From Onthophagus taurus (taxonomy: Eukaryota > Arthropoda > Insecta > Coleoptera > Scarabaeidae), in assembly GCF_036711975.1 (NCBI RefSeq), contig NC_091966.1:42229501-42293500 (forward strand): a DNA stretch of 64,000 nt, read 5' to 3'. Under the pieces are notes generated by a model. That model saw only the letters and a list, made by a program, of their open reading frames with translations. It was not told the origin of the DNA and made no database searches. How positions within the stretch are numbered: the first letter of the stretch is position 1; each line of letters begins with the position of its first letter. This document shows positions 1-11,905 of the stretch, one piece after another. The translations under genes were made by a program, and so were the position numbers.

Positions 1-1680
1 TGAATGTCAAAAGATTTGGAAATAATATATTTCTTGATATTAAAATGTCATATTTGACAGTTTGAATGTCAAAAGATTTGGAAATAATATATTTCTTGAT
101 ATTAAAATGTCAAATTTGACAGATTAAATGTCAAAAATACAAGAAATAAAAGATTTTTTGATATTAAAATGTACAGAAATGTCAAATTTGACAGTTTAAA
201 AATCAAAAATACTAGATAGAAAAGATTTCTTGATATTAAAATGTCTACAAGTGTCAAATTTGCATTGTTAATTTTTTAGTTAGTTCTAGTTTTAGTTCAC
301 AAAAATATACAACATCTTATACTAACTAGCGCTACTTACCACTGCCACTAGAACTCACACAATATAGTGTAAAACTAGAACTAACACTAAAACTAGAAAG
401 TATATTTAGTAAGATTTCTTGATATTCAAATGTTTAGAAATGTCAAATATGACAGTTTAAAGTCAATAACTTTAAAAGAAAAAGTTTTTGATTTTAAAAT
501 TGGAAAATATGTTATATTTGACAGTTTAAATGTCAAAAAATTTGGAAATAATAAATTTCTTGATATTAAAATGTCAAATTTGACAGTTTAAATGTCAAAA
601 ATACTAGATAGAAAAGATTTTTTGATATCAAAATGTCTAGAAGTGTCAAATTTGACAGTTTAAAGTAAAAAATGTTAAAGGAATAAGATTTTCCGATTAT
701 AAAATTTGAAAATATGTCATATTTGACAGTTTATATGTCAATAGTTCTGGATATAACAAATTTTATGATATTAAAATGCCAAGTTTGACAGTTTAAATAT
801 CAAAAATATTAGAATTAAATTAGATTTCTTGATATTAAAATGTTTAGAAATGTCAAATATGACAGTTTAAAGTCAATAACTTTCAGGGAAAAACTTTTTG
901 ATTCTAGAATTTGAAAATATGTCATATTTGACAGTTGGAATGTGAAAAGATTTGGAAATAATATATTTCTTGATATTAAAATGTCATATTTGACAGTTTG
1001 AATATCAAAAGATTTGGAAATAATATATTTCTTGATATTAAAATGTCAAATTTGACAGATTAAATGTCAAAAATACAAGAAATAAAAGATTTTTTGATAT
1101 TAAAATGTACAGAAATGTCAAATTTGACAGTTTAAATATCAAAAATACTAGATAGAAAAGATTTCTTGATATTAAAATGTCTACAAGTGTCAAATTTGCA
1201 TTGTTAATTTTTTAGTTAGTTCTAGTTTTAGTTCAATAAAAATATACAACATCTTATGCTAACAAGCGCTACTTACCACAGCCACTAGAACTCACACAAT
1301 ATAGTGTAAAACTAGAACTAACACTAAAACTAGAAAGTATATTTAGTAAGATTTCTTGATATTCAAATGTTTAGAAATGTCAAATATGACAGTTTAAAGT
1401 CAATAACTTTAAAAGAAAAAGTTTTTGATTTTAGAATTTGAAAATATGTCATATTTGACAGTTTAAATGCCAAAAGATTTGGAAATAATAAATTCCTTGA
1501 TATTAAAATGTCAAATTTGACAGTTGAAATGTCAAAAATGCTACAAATAAAAGATTTCTTGATATTAAAATATGTACAAATGTCAAACTTGACAGTTTAA
1601 ATACCAAAAATACTAGATGGAAACGATTTCTTGATATTAAAATGTCTACAAGTGTCAAATTTAACTATTGTTAATTTTTT
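1..1680. repeat. AT-rich tandem repeat with a ~936-bp internal duplication
   Basis: Irregular units of roughly 60-75 bp recur throughout. Each carries a TTGATATTAAAATGTC-like core and the perfect 12-bp palindrome GTCAAATTTGAC (variant GTCATATTTGAC). Positions 1 to about 740 match positions 937 to about 1680 at an offset of 936 bp, including the interrupting TAGTTCTAG stretch near 280 and 1216, so a larger unit has been duplicated. No coding potential is seen. The block lies upstream of the Prmt5 exons, probably inside a Prmt5 intron, which is inference. Confidence 0.8.
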
Positions 1681-2060
1681 TGTTGGTTCTAGTTTTAGTT
1701 CAATATAAATATACAGCATAGTAATATCTTATGCTAACTAGCGCTACCTACCACTGTCACTAGAACTCACACAACACCTAGAACTAGAATCGTTCGAGTT
1801 TAGCCGTCTTGAGAGACGTGCAGCTAAACCCGAATAATTCCAGTTCTAGGTCTTGTCTTAGTTCTAATGATAGTGTTAGTGTAAAACTGGAACTATCACT
1901 AGACCTAGAACTAGAAACATTCGGGTTTAGCCGCACGTCTCTCAAGACGGCTAAACCCGAATGATTCTAGTTTTAGGTCTGGTGTGTTAGTTCTAGTGAT
2001 AGTGTAGCACTAGAACTAACACTAGACTTACAACTAGAAAGTATCGGGTTTAACCCATCC
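1681..2060. repeat. TAG-hexamer repeat with two GGTTTAGCCG hairpins
   Basis: A degenerate hexamer repeat (TAGNNN, mostly TAGTTC, TAGGTC and TAGTGT, or the reverse complement) contains two imperfect palindromes at about 1787-1840 and 1915-1965. Each palindrome has arms reading GGGTTTAGCCG and CGGCTAAACCC around a short CGTCT...AGACG centre. The two hairpins are themselves arranged as an inverted pair. The same element recurs near 26000, 26190, 26340, 26460, 30770, 50925 and 61435. Confidence 0.75.
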
Positions 2061-2071
2061 ACAAAAAATGA

Positions 2072-2216
2072 CGTCACGTCGAAACTTTAAAGTGATTTTT
2101 CGGTAAATTTTACACTTTTCCGCACTTTTTTTTATTTGCAACGGCTTACTTGAATAATTTCCCGTCGATTAAATAAAAATTGTCGGTTTTTAAGCGACTT
2201 GATGATTCTTGAATTA
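2072..2216 (+). repeat. GACGTCAC repeat module, copy 1 (next to Prmt5 splice acceptor)
   Basis: A ~140-bp module starts with TGACGTCAC, continues through an ACTTTAAAGTGATTTTT region and a CCCGTCGATTAAA region, and ends near TTTTTAAGCGAC followed by TGATGATTCTTGAATTAT. It stops about 40 bp before the 3' splice site at 2254-2255. Two further copies lie at the two ends of METTL17 intron 5. See the findings for its possible introner-like nature. Confidence 0.75.
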
Positions 2217-2255
2217 TACTAAAAAAAGTTTATTTATTAATAAATCAATTTTTAG

Positions 2256-3317
2256 GTGCGAAGATTACTTACAAAATCCTTTACAACCACTTAGCGAGCA
2301 TTTAGAAACGATGATTTACGAAGTTTTCGAACGCGATCAAGTCAAATACGTCGAATATCAAAAAGCGATTCAACGAGCTCTTGAAGATATCCCAAAAGAA
2401 ATTACCACTCCAGTTATTATGGTGCTGGGAGCAGGACGAGGACCTTTAGTTCAAGCAGTAATAAACGCCTCAATCTTAACACAACGAAAAATTAAAGTTT
2501 ACGCCGTCGAAAAAAATCCTTTCGCCATCAACACCCTCGAAGATCGCGTTTTAAACGAATGGGGAAACATCGTTACCTTAATAAACGAAGATATGAGGAC
2601 TTATCAACCACCGGAACAGGCTGATATTTTAGTTTCTGAGTTATTAGGTTCATTTGGAGATAATGAATTATCGCCGGAGTGTTTAGATGGGGCTCAACGG
2701 TTTTTAAAGAAACCGGGTGGGATTTCAATCCCGCAATCGTACACTTCGTATTTGGCACCGTTTCAAAGTACGAAAATTTTTAATGAAATTCGATCGAATA
2801 AGCCTGATGACAAAACTATTGAAACGATTTATGAGACACCGTACGTTGTTCACATGGTTAATTATTACCAAATAGCCGATTCGAAAGCTTTGTTTAAATT
2901 CGAACATCCGAATTGGGACGAAAATAAATCAAACGAACGATTTAAAACCATCAAATTTCTTTGTCCCCAAAATTGTTTGTTAACTGGATTTTTAGGTTTC
3001 TTTGAAACGGTTCTTTATAAAGATGTTATGTTGAGTATTAATCCCCAAACTTATTCCAGTAATATGGTTAGTTGGTTTCCCATTATTTTTCCATTACAGG
3101 TAAGATAATTGTTTTGTTTTTTTTGATTTAGGTGTACTTAAAGATATTTGTAACTTTTTAGCATCCGATTAATGTGGCTGAAAATGATATAATTGAAGTT
3201 TCTATGTGGAGGTCGGAATCTAACGAAAAAGTTTGGTATGAATGGTGTCTTGAATCTCCAGTTAAAGGGCACATTAGTAATCCAAATGGACGATCTTATT
3301 TTATTAAGAAACATTGA
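2256..3317 (+). CDS. Prmt5: Protein arginine N-methyltransferase 5, C-terminal two exons (partial)
   Basis: PRMT5 symmetrically dimethylates arginines, for example on Sm proteins and histones, as part of the methylosome. Two exons are present: 2256-3099 (281 full codons after one leading base) and 3162-3317 (51 codons plus TGA). The intron 3100-3161 is GT-AG. Visible PRMT5 hallmarks are the EDYLQ/PLQPL start of the catalytic half, the SAM-binding motif VLGAGRGPLV, the acidic double-E loop running from SELLGSFGDNE, the SIPQSYTSYL stretch, and the C-terminal KVWYEW ending in NPNGRSY. The N-terminal TIM-barrel half, about 300 residues in the family, is absent. The exon opens at a 3' splice site (ag at 2254-2255) with a stop codon a short way upstream in the same frame, so earlier exons must lie outside the window, or else this is a fragment. 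Both exons are open and well conserved, which argues for a live gene. AATAAA signals follow the stop. Confidence 0.93.
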
Positions 3318-3639
3318 TTGTTTTTGGATAAAATAAATCTTAATAAATATTTTTAATTAGTTTAAAAGGTAAATGTAATATTTTTAAATTTGTCACAAAA
3401 TTCCATTACATTTATATCCTGTGTGATTCTTCATCAAATTGTTCCAAATTTATATTATTCTGGTTTCCTACTTATTATGATATTCTGTTTCGAAATAGCG
3501 CCATCTTTTGTTGGCTAATTGTTTCAAATGAACATATTTAAATGAATACATTTTGATAGTTATAATACTCTACATTAGCAATTAGTAATTCTTCTGCCAT
3601 TACGCTTAGTGATCTTTTCTGTGTTTAAGCCGAGGGTCG
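3318..3639. other. Prmt5 3' flank, no gene seen
   Basis: AATAAA-type polyadenylation signals lie within about 40 bases of the Prmt5 stop codon. The rest is unremarkable AT-rich sequence. At its right edge, near 3630, is a TTTAAGCCGAGGGTCGCAAG motif. The same motif reappears on the far side of the S1 satellite near 10540. Confidence 0.5.
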
Positions 3640-6600
3640 CAAGCGATTTTTTTAAATTAACTCTGCAGTTAATGAGGTTAAGTTGATAAAAATGTAATCA
3701 AAAGAATCATATCTCAAGAACTAATTGAGATATCATCATGAAATAAACACCATTTTATAGCAAATTTAATCTAGATTCGACATACTAAGAATTATTCTTC
3801 TATTTCTATAAATCTCGGAGATACGATTTTTTTAAATCAACTCAGCAGTTATTGAGGTTAAGTTGATAAAAATGCAACTCAAAAAGATCATATCTCAAGA
3901 ACGAATTGAGGTATCATCATAAAATAAACACCATTTTATAGTAAATTTAATCTAGAATCAAGATACCAAAAATAGTTTCTTCATTCCTATAAATTTCGGA
4001 GATACGATTTTTTTTAATCAACTCTGCAGTTAATGAGGTTAAGTTGATAAAAATGCAACTCAAAAAGATCATATCTCAAGAACGAATTTAGGTACCGAGA
4101 TGATTTAAACACCATTTTATAGTAAATTTAATCTAGATTCAGCAAACCAAAAATCATTTCTTCATTCCTATAAATCTCGGAGATACGATTTTTTTAAATC
4201 AACTCTGCAGTTATTGAGGTTAAATTGATAAAAATGCAACTCAAAAAGATCGTATCTCAAGAACGAATTCAGATATCATCATGAAATAAACACCATTTTA
4301 TAGTAAATTTAATCTAGATACAACATACCAAAAATAATTTCTTCATTCCTATAAATTTCGGAGATACGATTTTTTTAAATCAACTCTGCAGTTATTGAGG
4401 TTAAGTTGATAAAAATGTAATCAAAAAAATCATATCTCAAGAACGAATTTAGGTACCAAGATGATTTAAACACCATTTTATAGTAAATTTAATCTAGATT
4501 CAACATACCAAAAATAATTTCTTCATTCCTATAAATCTCGGAGATACGATTTTTTTAAATTAACTCTGCAGTTATTGAACTTAAGTTGAGAAAAATGCCG
4601 ATCAAAAAGATCATATCTCAAGAATGAATTGAGATATCATCATGAAACAAACACCATATTATAGTCAATTTAATCTAGATTCAACACAACAAAAATAATT
4701 TCTTCGTTCCTATATATCTCGGAGATACGATTTTTTTAAATCAACTCTGCAGTAATTGAGGTTAAGTTGATAAAAATGTAAATCAAAAAGATCATATCTC
4801 AAGAACGAATTGAGATATCATCGTGAAATAAACACCATTTTATAGTAAATTTAATCTAGATTCAACACACCAAAAATGTTTCCTTTATTTCTATAAATTT
4901 TGCAGTTATTGAGGTTAAGTTGATAAAAATGTAATTAAACAAATCATATCTCAAGAACGAATTTAGATATCAAGATGATTTAAACACCATTCCATAGCAA
5001 ATTTAATCTAGATTCAACACATCAAAAATAATTTCTTCATTCCTATAAATCTCGGAGATATGATTTTTTTAAATCAACTCTGCAGTTGTTGAGGTTACGT
5101 CGATAAAAATGTAATCAAAAGAATCATATCTCAAGAACGAATTTAGGTATCAAGATGATTTAAACACCATTCTATAGTAAATTTGAAAATGATTCTTTTA
5201 TTCCTAAAAATCTCGGAGATACGATTTTTTTAAATCAACTCTGCAATTAATGAGGTTAAGTTGATAAAAATGCAACTCAAAAAGATCATATCTCAAGAAC
5301 GAATTGAGATATCATCATAAAATAAACAGCATTTTATAGTAAATTTAATCTAGATTCAACACACCAAAAATGTTTCCTTTTTTCCTATAAATCTCGGAGA
5401 TATGATTTTTTTAAATCAACTCTGCAGTTAATGAGGTTAAGTTGATAAAAATGTAATCAAAACAAATCATATCTCAAGAACGAATTTAGATATCAAGATG
5501 ATTTAAACACCATTCTATAGTAAATTTAATCTAGATTCAACGCAACAAAAACGATTCCTTTATTCCTATAAATCTCGGAGATACGATTGCAGTTATTGAG
5601 GTTAAGTGGATAAAATGCAACTCAAAAAAATCATATCTCAAGAAGGAATTGAGATATCATCATGAAATAAACACCATTTTATAGTAAATTTAATCTAGAT
5701 TCAACACACCAAAAATGTTTCCTTTATTTCTATAAATTTTGCAGTTATTGAGGTTAAGTTGATAAAAATGTAATTAAACAAATCATATCTCAAGAACGAA
5801 TTTAGATATCAAGATGATTTAAACACCATTCCATAGCAAATTTAATCTAGATTCAACACATCAAAAATAATTTCTTCATTCCTATAAATCTCGGAGATAT
5901 GATTTTTTTAAATCAACTCTGCAGTTGTTGAGGTTACGTCGATAAAAATGTAATCAAAAGAATCATATCTCAAGAACGAATTTAGGTATCAAGATGATTT
6001 AAACACCATTCTATAGTAAATTTGAAAATGATTCTTTTATTCCTAAAAATCTCGGAGATACGATTTTTTTAAATCAACTCTGCAATTAATGAGGTTAAGT
6101 TGATAAAAATGCAACTCAAAAAGATCATATCTCAAGAACGAATTGAGATATCATCATAAAATAAACAGCATTTTATAGTAAATTTAATCTAGATTCAACA
6201 CACCAAAAATGTTTCCTTTTTTCCTATAAATCTCGGAGATATGATTTTTTTAAATCAACTCTGCAGTTAATGAGGTTAAGTTGATAAAAATGTAATCAAA
6301 ACAAATCATATCTCAAGAACGAATTTAGATATCAAGATGATTTAAACACCATTCTATAGTAAATTTAATCTAGATTCAACGCAACAAAAACGATTCCTTT
6401 ATTCCTATAAATCTCGGAGATACGATTGCAGTTATTGAGGTTAAGTGGATAAAATGCAACTCAAAAAAATCATATCTCAAGAAGGAATTGAGATATCATC
6501 ATGAAATAAACACCATTTTATAGTAAATTTAATCTAGATTCAACACACCAAAAATGTTTCCTTTATTTCTATAAATTTTGCAGTTATTGAGGTTAAGTTG

Positions 6601-9600
6601 ATAAAAATGTAATTAAACAAATCATATCTCAAGAACGAATTTAGATATCAAGATGATTTAAACACCATTCCATAGCAAATTTAATCTAGATTCAACACAT
6701 CAAAAATAATTTCTTCATTCCTATAAATCTCGGAGATATGATTTTTTTAAATCAACTCTGCAGTTGTTGAGGTTACGTCGATAAAAATGTAATCAAAAGA
6801 ATCATATCTCAAGAACGAATTTAGGTATCAAGATGATTTAAACACCATTCTATAGTAAATTTGAAAATGATTCTTTTATTCCTAAAAATCTCGGAGATAC
6901 GATTTTTTTAAATCAACTCTGCAATTAATGAGGTTAAGTTGATAAAAATGCAACTCAAAAAGATCATATCTCAAGAACGAATTGAGATATCATCATAAAA
7001 TAAACAGCATTTTATAGTAAATTTAATCTAGATTCAACACACCAAAAATGTTTCCTTTTTTCCTATAAATCTCGGAGATATGATTTTTTTAAATCAACTC
7101 TGCAGTTAATGAGGTTAAGTTGATAAAAATGTAATCAAAACAAATCATATCTCAAGAACGAATTTAGATATCAAGATGATTTAAACACCATTCTATAGTA
7201 AATTTAATCTAGATTCAACGCAACAAAAACGATTCCTTTATTCCTATAAATCTCGGAGATACGATTGCAGTTATTGAGGTTAAGTGGATAAAATGCAACT
7301 CAAAAAAATCATATCTCAAGAAGGAATTGAGATATCATCATGAAATAAACACCATTTTATAGTAAATTTAATCTAGATTCAACATACCAAAAATAATTTC
7401 TTGATTCCTATAAATCTCGGAGATACGATTTTTTTAAATCAACTCTGCAGTTATTGAGATTGATAAAAATGCAACTCAAAGAGATCATATCTCAAGAACG
7501 AATTGAGCTATCATCACGAAATAAGCACCATTTTATAGTAAATTTAATCTAGATTCAACATATCAAAAATAATTTGTTCATTCCTATAAATCTCGGAGAT
7601 ACGATCTTTTTAAATCAACTCTGCAGTTAATGAGGTTAAGTTGATAAAAATGTAATCAAAAAAATTATATCTCAAGAACGAATTTAGATATCAAGATGAT
7701 TTAAACACCATTCTATAGCAAATTTAATCTAGATTCAACACACCAAAAATGATTCCTTTATTCCTATAAATCTCGGAGATACGATTTTTTTAAATCAACT
7801 CTGCAGGTATTGAGGTTAAGTTGATAAAAATGTAACTCAAAAAGATCATATCTCAAGAACGAATTGAGATATCATCATGAAATAAACACCATTTTATAGT
7901 AAATTTAATCTAGATTCAAGATACCAAAAATAGTTTCTTCATTCCTATAAATCTCGGAGATATGATTTTTTTAAATCAACTCTGTAGTTAAAGAGGTTAA
8001 GTTGATAAAAATGTAATTAAAACAAATCATATCTCAAGAACGAATTTAGATATCGAGATGATTTAAACACCATTCTATAGTAAATTTAATCTAGATTCAA
8101 CACACCAAAAATAATTTCTTCATTCCTATAAATCTCGGAAATACGATTTTTTTAAATCAACTCTGCAGTAATTGAGGTTAAGTTGATTAAAATGTAATCA
8201 AAAGAATTATATCTCAAGAACGAATTTAGGTATCAAGATGATTTAAATGCCATTCTATAGTAAATTTAATCTAGATTCAACACATCAAAAATGATTCCTT
8301 TATTCCTATAAATCTTGGATATACGATTTTTTAAAAATCAACTCTGCAGTTAAAGTTGAAAAAAATGCAACTCAAAAAGATCATATCTCAAGAACGAATT
8401 GAGATATCATCACGAAATAAACACCATTTTATAGTAAATTTAATCTAGATTCAACATACCAAAAATAATTTCTTCATTCCTATAAATCTCGGAGATACGA
8501 TTTTTTTAAATCAACTCTGCAGTTAAAGTTGATAAAAATGCAACTCAAAAAGATCATATCTCAAGAACGAATTGAGATATCATCACGAAATAAACACCAT
8601 TTTATAGTAAATTTAATCTAGATTCAACATACCAAAAATAATTTCTTCATTCCTATAAATCTCGGAGATACGATTTTTTTAAATCAACTCTGCAGTTGTT
8701 GAGGTTAAGTCAATAAAAATGTAATCAAAAGAATCATATCTCAAGAACGAATTTAGGTATCAAGATGATTTAAACACCATTCTATAGTAAATTTAATCTA
8801 GATTCAACACACCAAAAATAATTTCTTCATTCCTATAAATCTCGGAGATATGATTTTTTTAAATCAACTCTGCAGTAATTGAGGTTAAGTTGATAAAAAT
8901 GTAAATCAAAAAGATCATATCTCAAGAACGAATTGAGATATCATCATGAAACAAACACCATTTTATAGTAAATTTAATCTAAATTCAACATACCAAAAAT
9001 AATTTCTTCATTCTTATAAAACTCGGAGATACGATTTTTTTAAATCAACTCTGCAGTTAATGAGGTTAAGTTGATAAAAATGTAATCAAAAGAATCATAT
9101 CTCAAGAACGAATTTAGGTATCAAGATGATTTAAATACCATTCTATAGTAAATTTAATCTAGATTTAACACAACAAAAATGATTCCTTTATTCCTATAAA
9201 TCTCGGAGATACGATTGTAGTTATTGAGCTTAAGTTGATAAAAATGCAACTCAAAAAAATCATATCTCAAGAACGAATTGAGATATCATCATGAAATAAA
9301 CACCATTTTATAGTAAATTTAATCTAGATTCAACATACCAAAAATAATTTCTTCGTTCCTATAAATCTCGGAGATACGATCTTTTTAAATCAACTCTGCA
9401 GTTATTGAGGTTAAGTTGATAAAAATGCAACTCAAAAAGATCATATCTCAAGAACGAATTGAAATATCATCATGAAATAAATACCATTTTATAGTAAATT
9501 TAATCTAGATTGAAGATACCAAAAATAATTTCTTCATTTCTATAAATCTCGGAGATACGATTTTTTTAAATCAGCTCTATTTATTGGGGTTAAGTTGATA

Positions 9601-10408
9601 AAAATGCAACTCAAAAAGATCATATCTCAAGAACGAATTGAGATATCATCATGAAATAAACACCATTTTATAGTAAATTTAATCTAGATTCAACACATCA
9701 AAAATAATTTCTTCATTCCTATAAATCTCGGAGATATGATTTTTTTAAATCAACTCTGCAGTTGTTGAGGTTACGTCGATAAAAATGTAATCAAAAGAAT
9801 CATATCTCAAGAACGAATTTAGGTATCAAGATGATTTAAACACCATTCTATAGCAAATTTAATCTAGATTCAACACACCAAAAATGTTTCCTTTATTCCT
9901 ATAAATCTCGGAGATATGATTTTTTTAAATCAACTCTAGTTATTGGGGTTAAGTTGATAAAAATGTAATCAAAAGAATCATATCTCAAGAACGAATTTAG
10001 GTATAAAGATGATTTAAACACCATTCTACAGTAAATTTAATTTAGATTTAACACAATAAAAATGATTCCTTTATTCCTATATATCGTGGAGATATAATTT
10101 TTTTAAATCAACTCTGTAGTTATTGAGGTTAAGTTGATAAAAATGCAACTCAAAAAGATCATATCTCAAGAACGAATTGACATATCATCATGAAATAAAC
10201 ACCATTTTATAGCAAATTTAATCTAGATTCAACACACCAAAAATGTTTCCTTTATTTCTATAAATTTTGCAGTTATTGAGGTTAAGTTGATAAAAATGTA
10301 ATTAAACAAATCATATCTCAAGAACGAATTTAGATATCAAGATGATTTAAACACCATTCCATAGCAAATTTAATCTAGATTCAACACATCAAAAATAATT
10401 TCTTCATT
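3640..10408. repeat. S1 satellite array, ~180-bp monomer, ~38 copies
   Basis: Monomers repeat every 179-181 bp; CTCTGCAG starts at about 3661, 3841, 4022, 4203, 4384 and 4564. Each contains CTCGGAGATACGATTTTTTT, AATCAACTCTGCAGTTA, and a dyad in which ATATCTCA and TGAGATAT flank AGAACGAAT. Some monomers have deletions. There is no coding potential. A ~180-bp length and AT-richness are common for insect satellites. Divergence between monomers is modest, and it is lowest inside the 839-bp higher-order block. Confidence 0.95.
4860..7376. repeat. S1 higher-order repeat: three copies of an 839-bp unit
   Basis: The distinctive truncated junction CTATAAATTTTGCAGTTATT occurs at about 4891, 5730 and 6569, spaced exactly 839 bp. 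Intervening sequence is essentially identical, including rare variants such as TGAGGTTACGTCGAT and CGGAGATACGATTGCAG. Each unit holds about five variant monomers, some shortened. This indicates recent amplification within the older array. Confidence 0.9.
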
Positions 10409-10800
10409 GTGACCTTGGCACAGAATAAACAGAAGTGATACTAGCGGTATTCCGAAACTTTAGCACCAATAACAGCATACCTTGGCAACTCGCTATAATA
10501 TTCTGTGCCTCGGCTTAGTACGCTGAAATACACGTTGTTATTGTATTAAGCCGAGGTCGCATGCAGGCGAGGCGCTACATTTAATACCATATCAACACAA
10601 GACTGGTGTCAAACAATATACAGCCTCGGTCGCAAGTGACCTTGGCTTAATACAGCGATATTGGGTATATCAGCGTCAATCTATATCAATCTTGTGTTAA
10701 TATGATCAAAACAAGACTGGTGTCAAACAATGTATCGCCTCGGCCGCAAGTGACCTCGGTTTAATACACTGAAATACGCCATGTCACATAAATTGTTGAT
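10409..10800. repeat. CGAGGTCGC / CGGCTTAATA palindromic repeat region
   Basis: Repeated motifs CCTCGGCTTAATAC and AAGCCGAGGTCGCAAG occur in both orientations. A ~114-bp unit containing ACAAGACTGGTGTCAAACAA is present twice, at about 10597 and 10711. TTGGCACAGAATA near 10414 is mirrored by TATTCTGTGCCTCGG near 10498. This looks like a small mobile or foldback element bordering S1, with a related sequence at the other S1 edge near 3630. The element family is not recognised. Confidence 0.55.
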
Positions 10801-10917
10801 ATGTATTTGTTTGCATATAAATGTCAATGTGAAATAAAAAGTGTCAATTAATTAAAAGAAAAAATTAATATTCAAGATAAATCAAAATTTAAAGTCTTAT
10901 TTGGGAGCTAACTAGTT

Positions 10918-11660
10918 ATGGTTTTAAAACTATTTTTCTGTGCGATTAGTCCACCTTGTAGGGCTGTAAAATTGGCGCTAAACGCGCTACACCTTAACGT
11001 TCAATACGAAGACGTGGACATTTTGACCAGAAAGTACTTGCAAACGCAATTACCAAAGGTATTTATTTATTTATTGTATAACTTTAATATAAAGTAACCC
11101 TTTTTTATGTGTAGATAAATCCTCAACACACGGTGCCGACTTTAGTTGATGGTGATGCAATAATTTGGGATAGCCACGCTATCAACATTTATTTAGTACA
11201 AAAATATGCCCCGGATTATTCTTTATATCCAGCGGATCCGTATCAAAGAGCAATCATTAATCAACGATTGCATTTTGATAGCGGATTAATGTATCCTTGC
11301 ATATACAACTCGGTCGTTTCAATATTATTCAAGCAAATGAGAAATTTGAATCAACATCAATTGATAGCCGTCAAACAAATTTATGCGTTTGCCGAAAAGT
11401 TTTTAACTCAGAACGAATGGATAGCTGGAGATAAATTAACCGTAGCCGATTTTAGTTGCATGTCTTCGCTGAGTACTTTAGATTACATATTTCCTGTATC
11501 ATCAAAAACCACGCCAAAATTAATGAGGTATTTAGAGCGAAGTCAAGATTTACCCTATTACGAACTTGCGAACCAAGAGGGTTTAAATCAACTTGGCAAA
11601 TTAATGCAGGAAAAGGTTTTAAAAGCTTCTAAAAATATAACGATGAATATTGGGAATTAA
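10918..11660 (+). CDS. Epsilon-class glutathione S-transferase (GST A)
   Basis: A cytosolic GST that conjugates glutathione to electrophiles. Exons are 10918-11058 (47 codons) and 11115-11660 (181 codons plus TAA), giving 228 aa; the 56-bp intron is GT-AG. The start ATG gives MVLKLFFCAI followed by the delta/epsilon active-site motif SPPCRAV, with Ser11 as the likely catalytic serine. The G-site continues with HTVPTL (cis-proline) and WDSHAI (equivalent of the SNAIL motif), both early in exon 2. The C-terminal helical domain contains LTVADFS, the conserved N-capping box region. The family's usual length is 210-230 aa. It is the first gene of the cluster and converges on GST B, with 245 bp between stop codons. 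Unlike D, E and F it lacks a second intron, a pattern shared with GST C. Assignment to epsilon rather than delta is by motif similarity and clustering. Confidence 0.92.
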
Positions 11661-11905
11661 AGTGTATCAACAACATTGTTTTTATAAAAGTTTAAAAGAA
11701 ACAAAGCTTTATTATTACTATTTAACAGTATAAATTCTTTTGGAAATCACTTGTTTAAGTAAATAGTAATTCGATCAAATAGCAATTCGTTATCACACAA
11801 TATTGACAAATAAAAACATGTTACAATAAACGTTTTTTTTTTAATCTAATAAATATTAAATATGTGTATAAGGGGTTAGATCACAATAAATATGGGCTCA
11901 TGTAT

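Noticed and set aside
2209-2255. Start of the Prmt5 frame at TTG 2209
   Set aside because: No ATG there. The conserved protein begins after the splice acceptor at 2254-2255, and the upstream codons are intron.
2573-2907. Two minus-strand ORFs opposite Prmt5
   Set aside because: Shadows of the conserved plus-strand coding exon.
3640-10408. Regularly spaced repeats that could be mistaken for a CRISPR array
   Set aside because: Contiguous ~180-bp monomers without unique spacers in a eukaryotic genome; it is a satellite.
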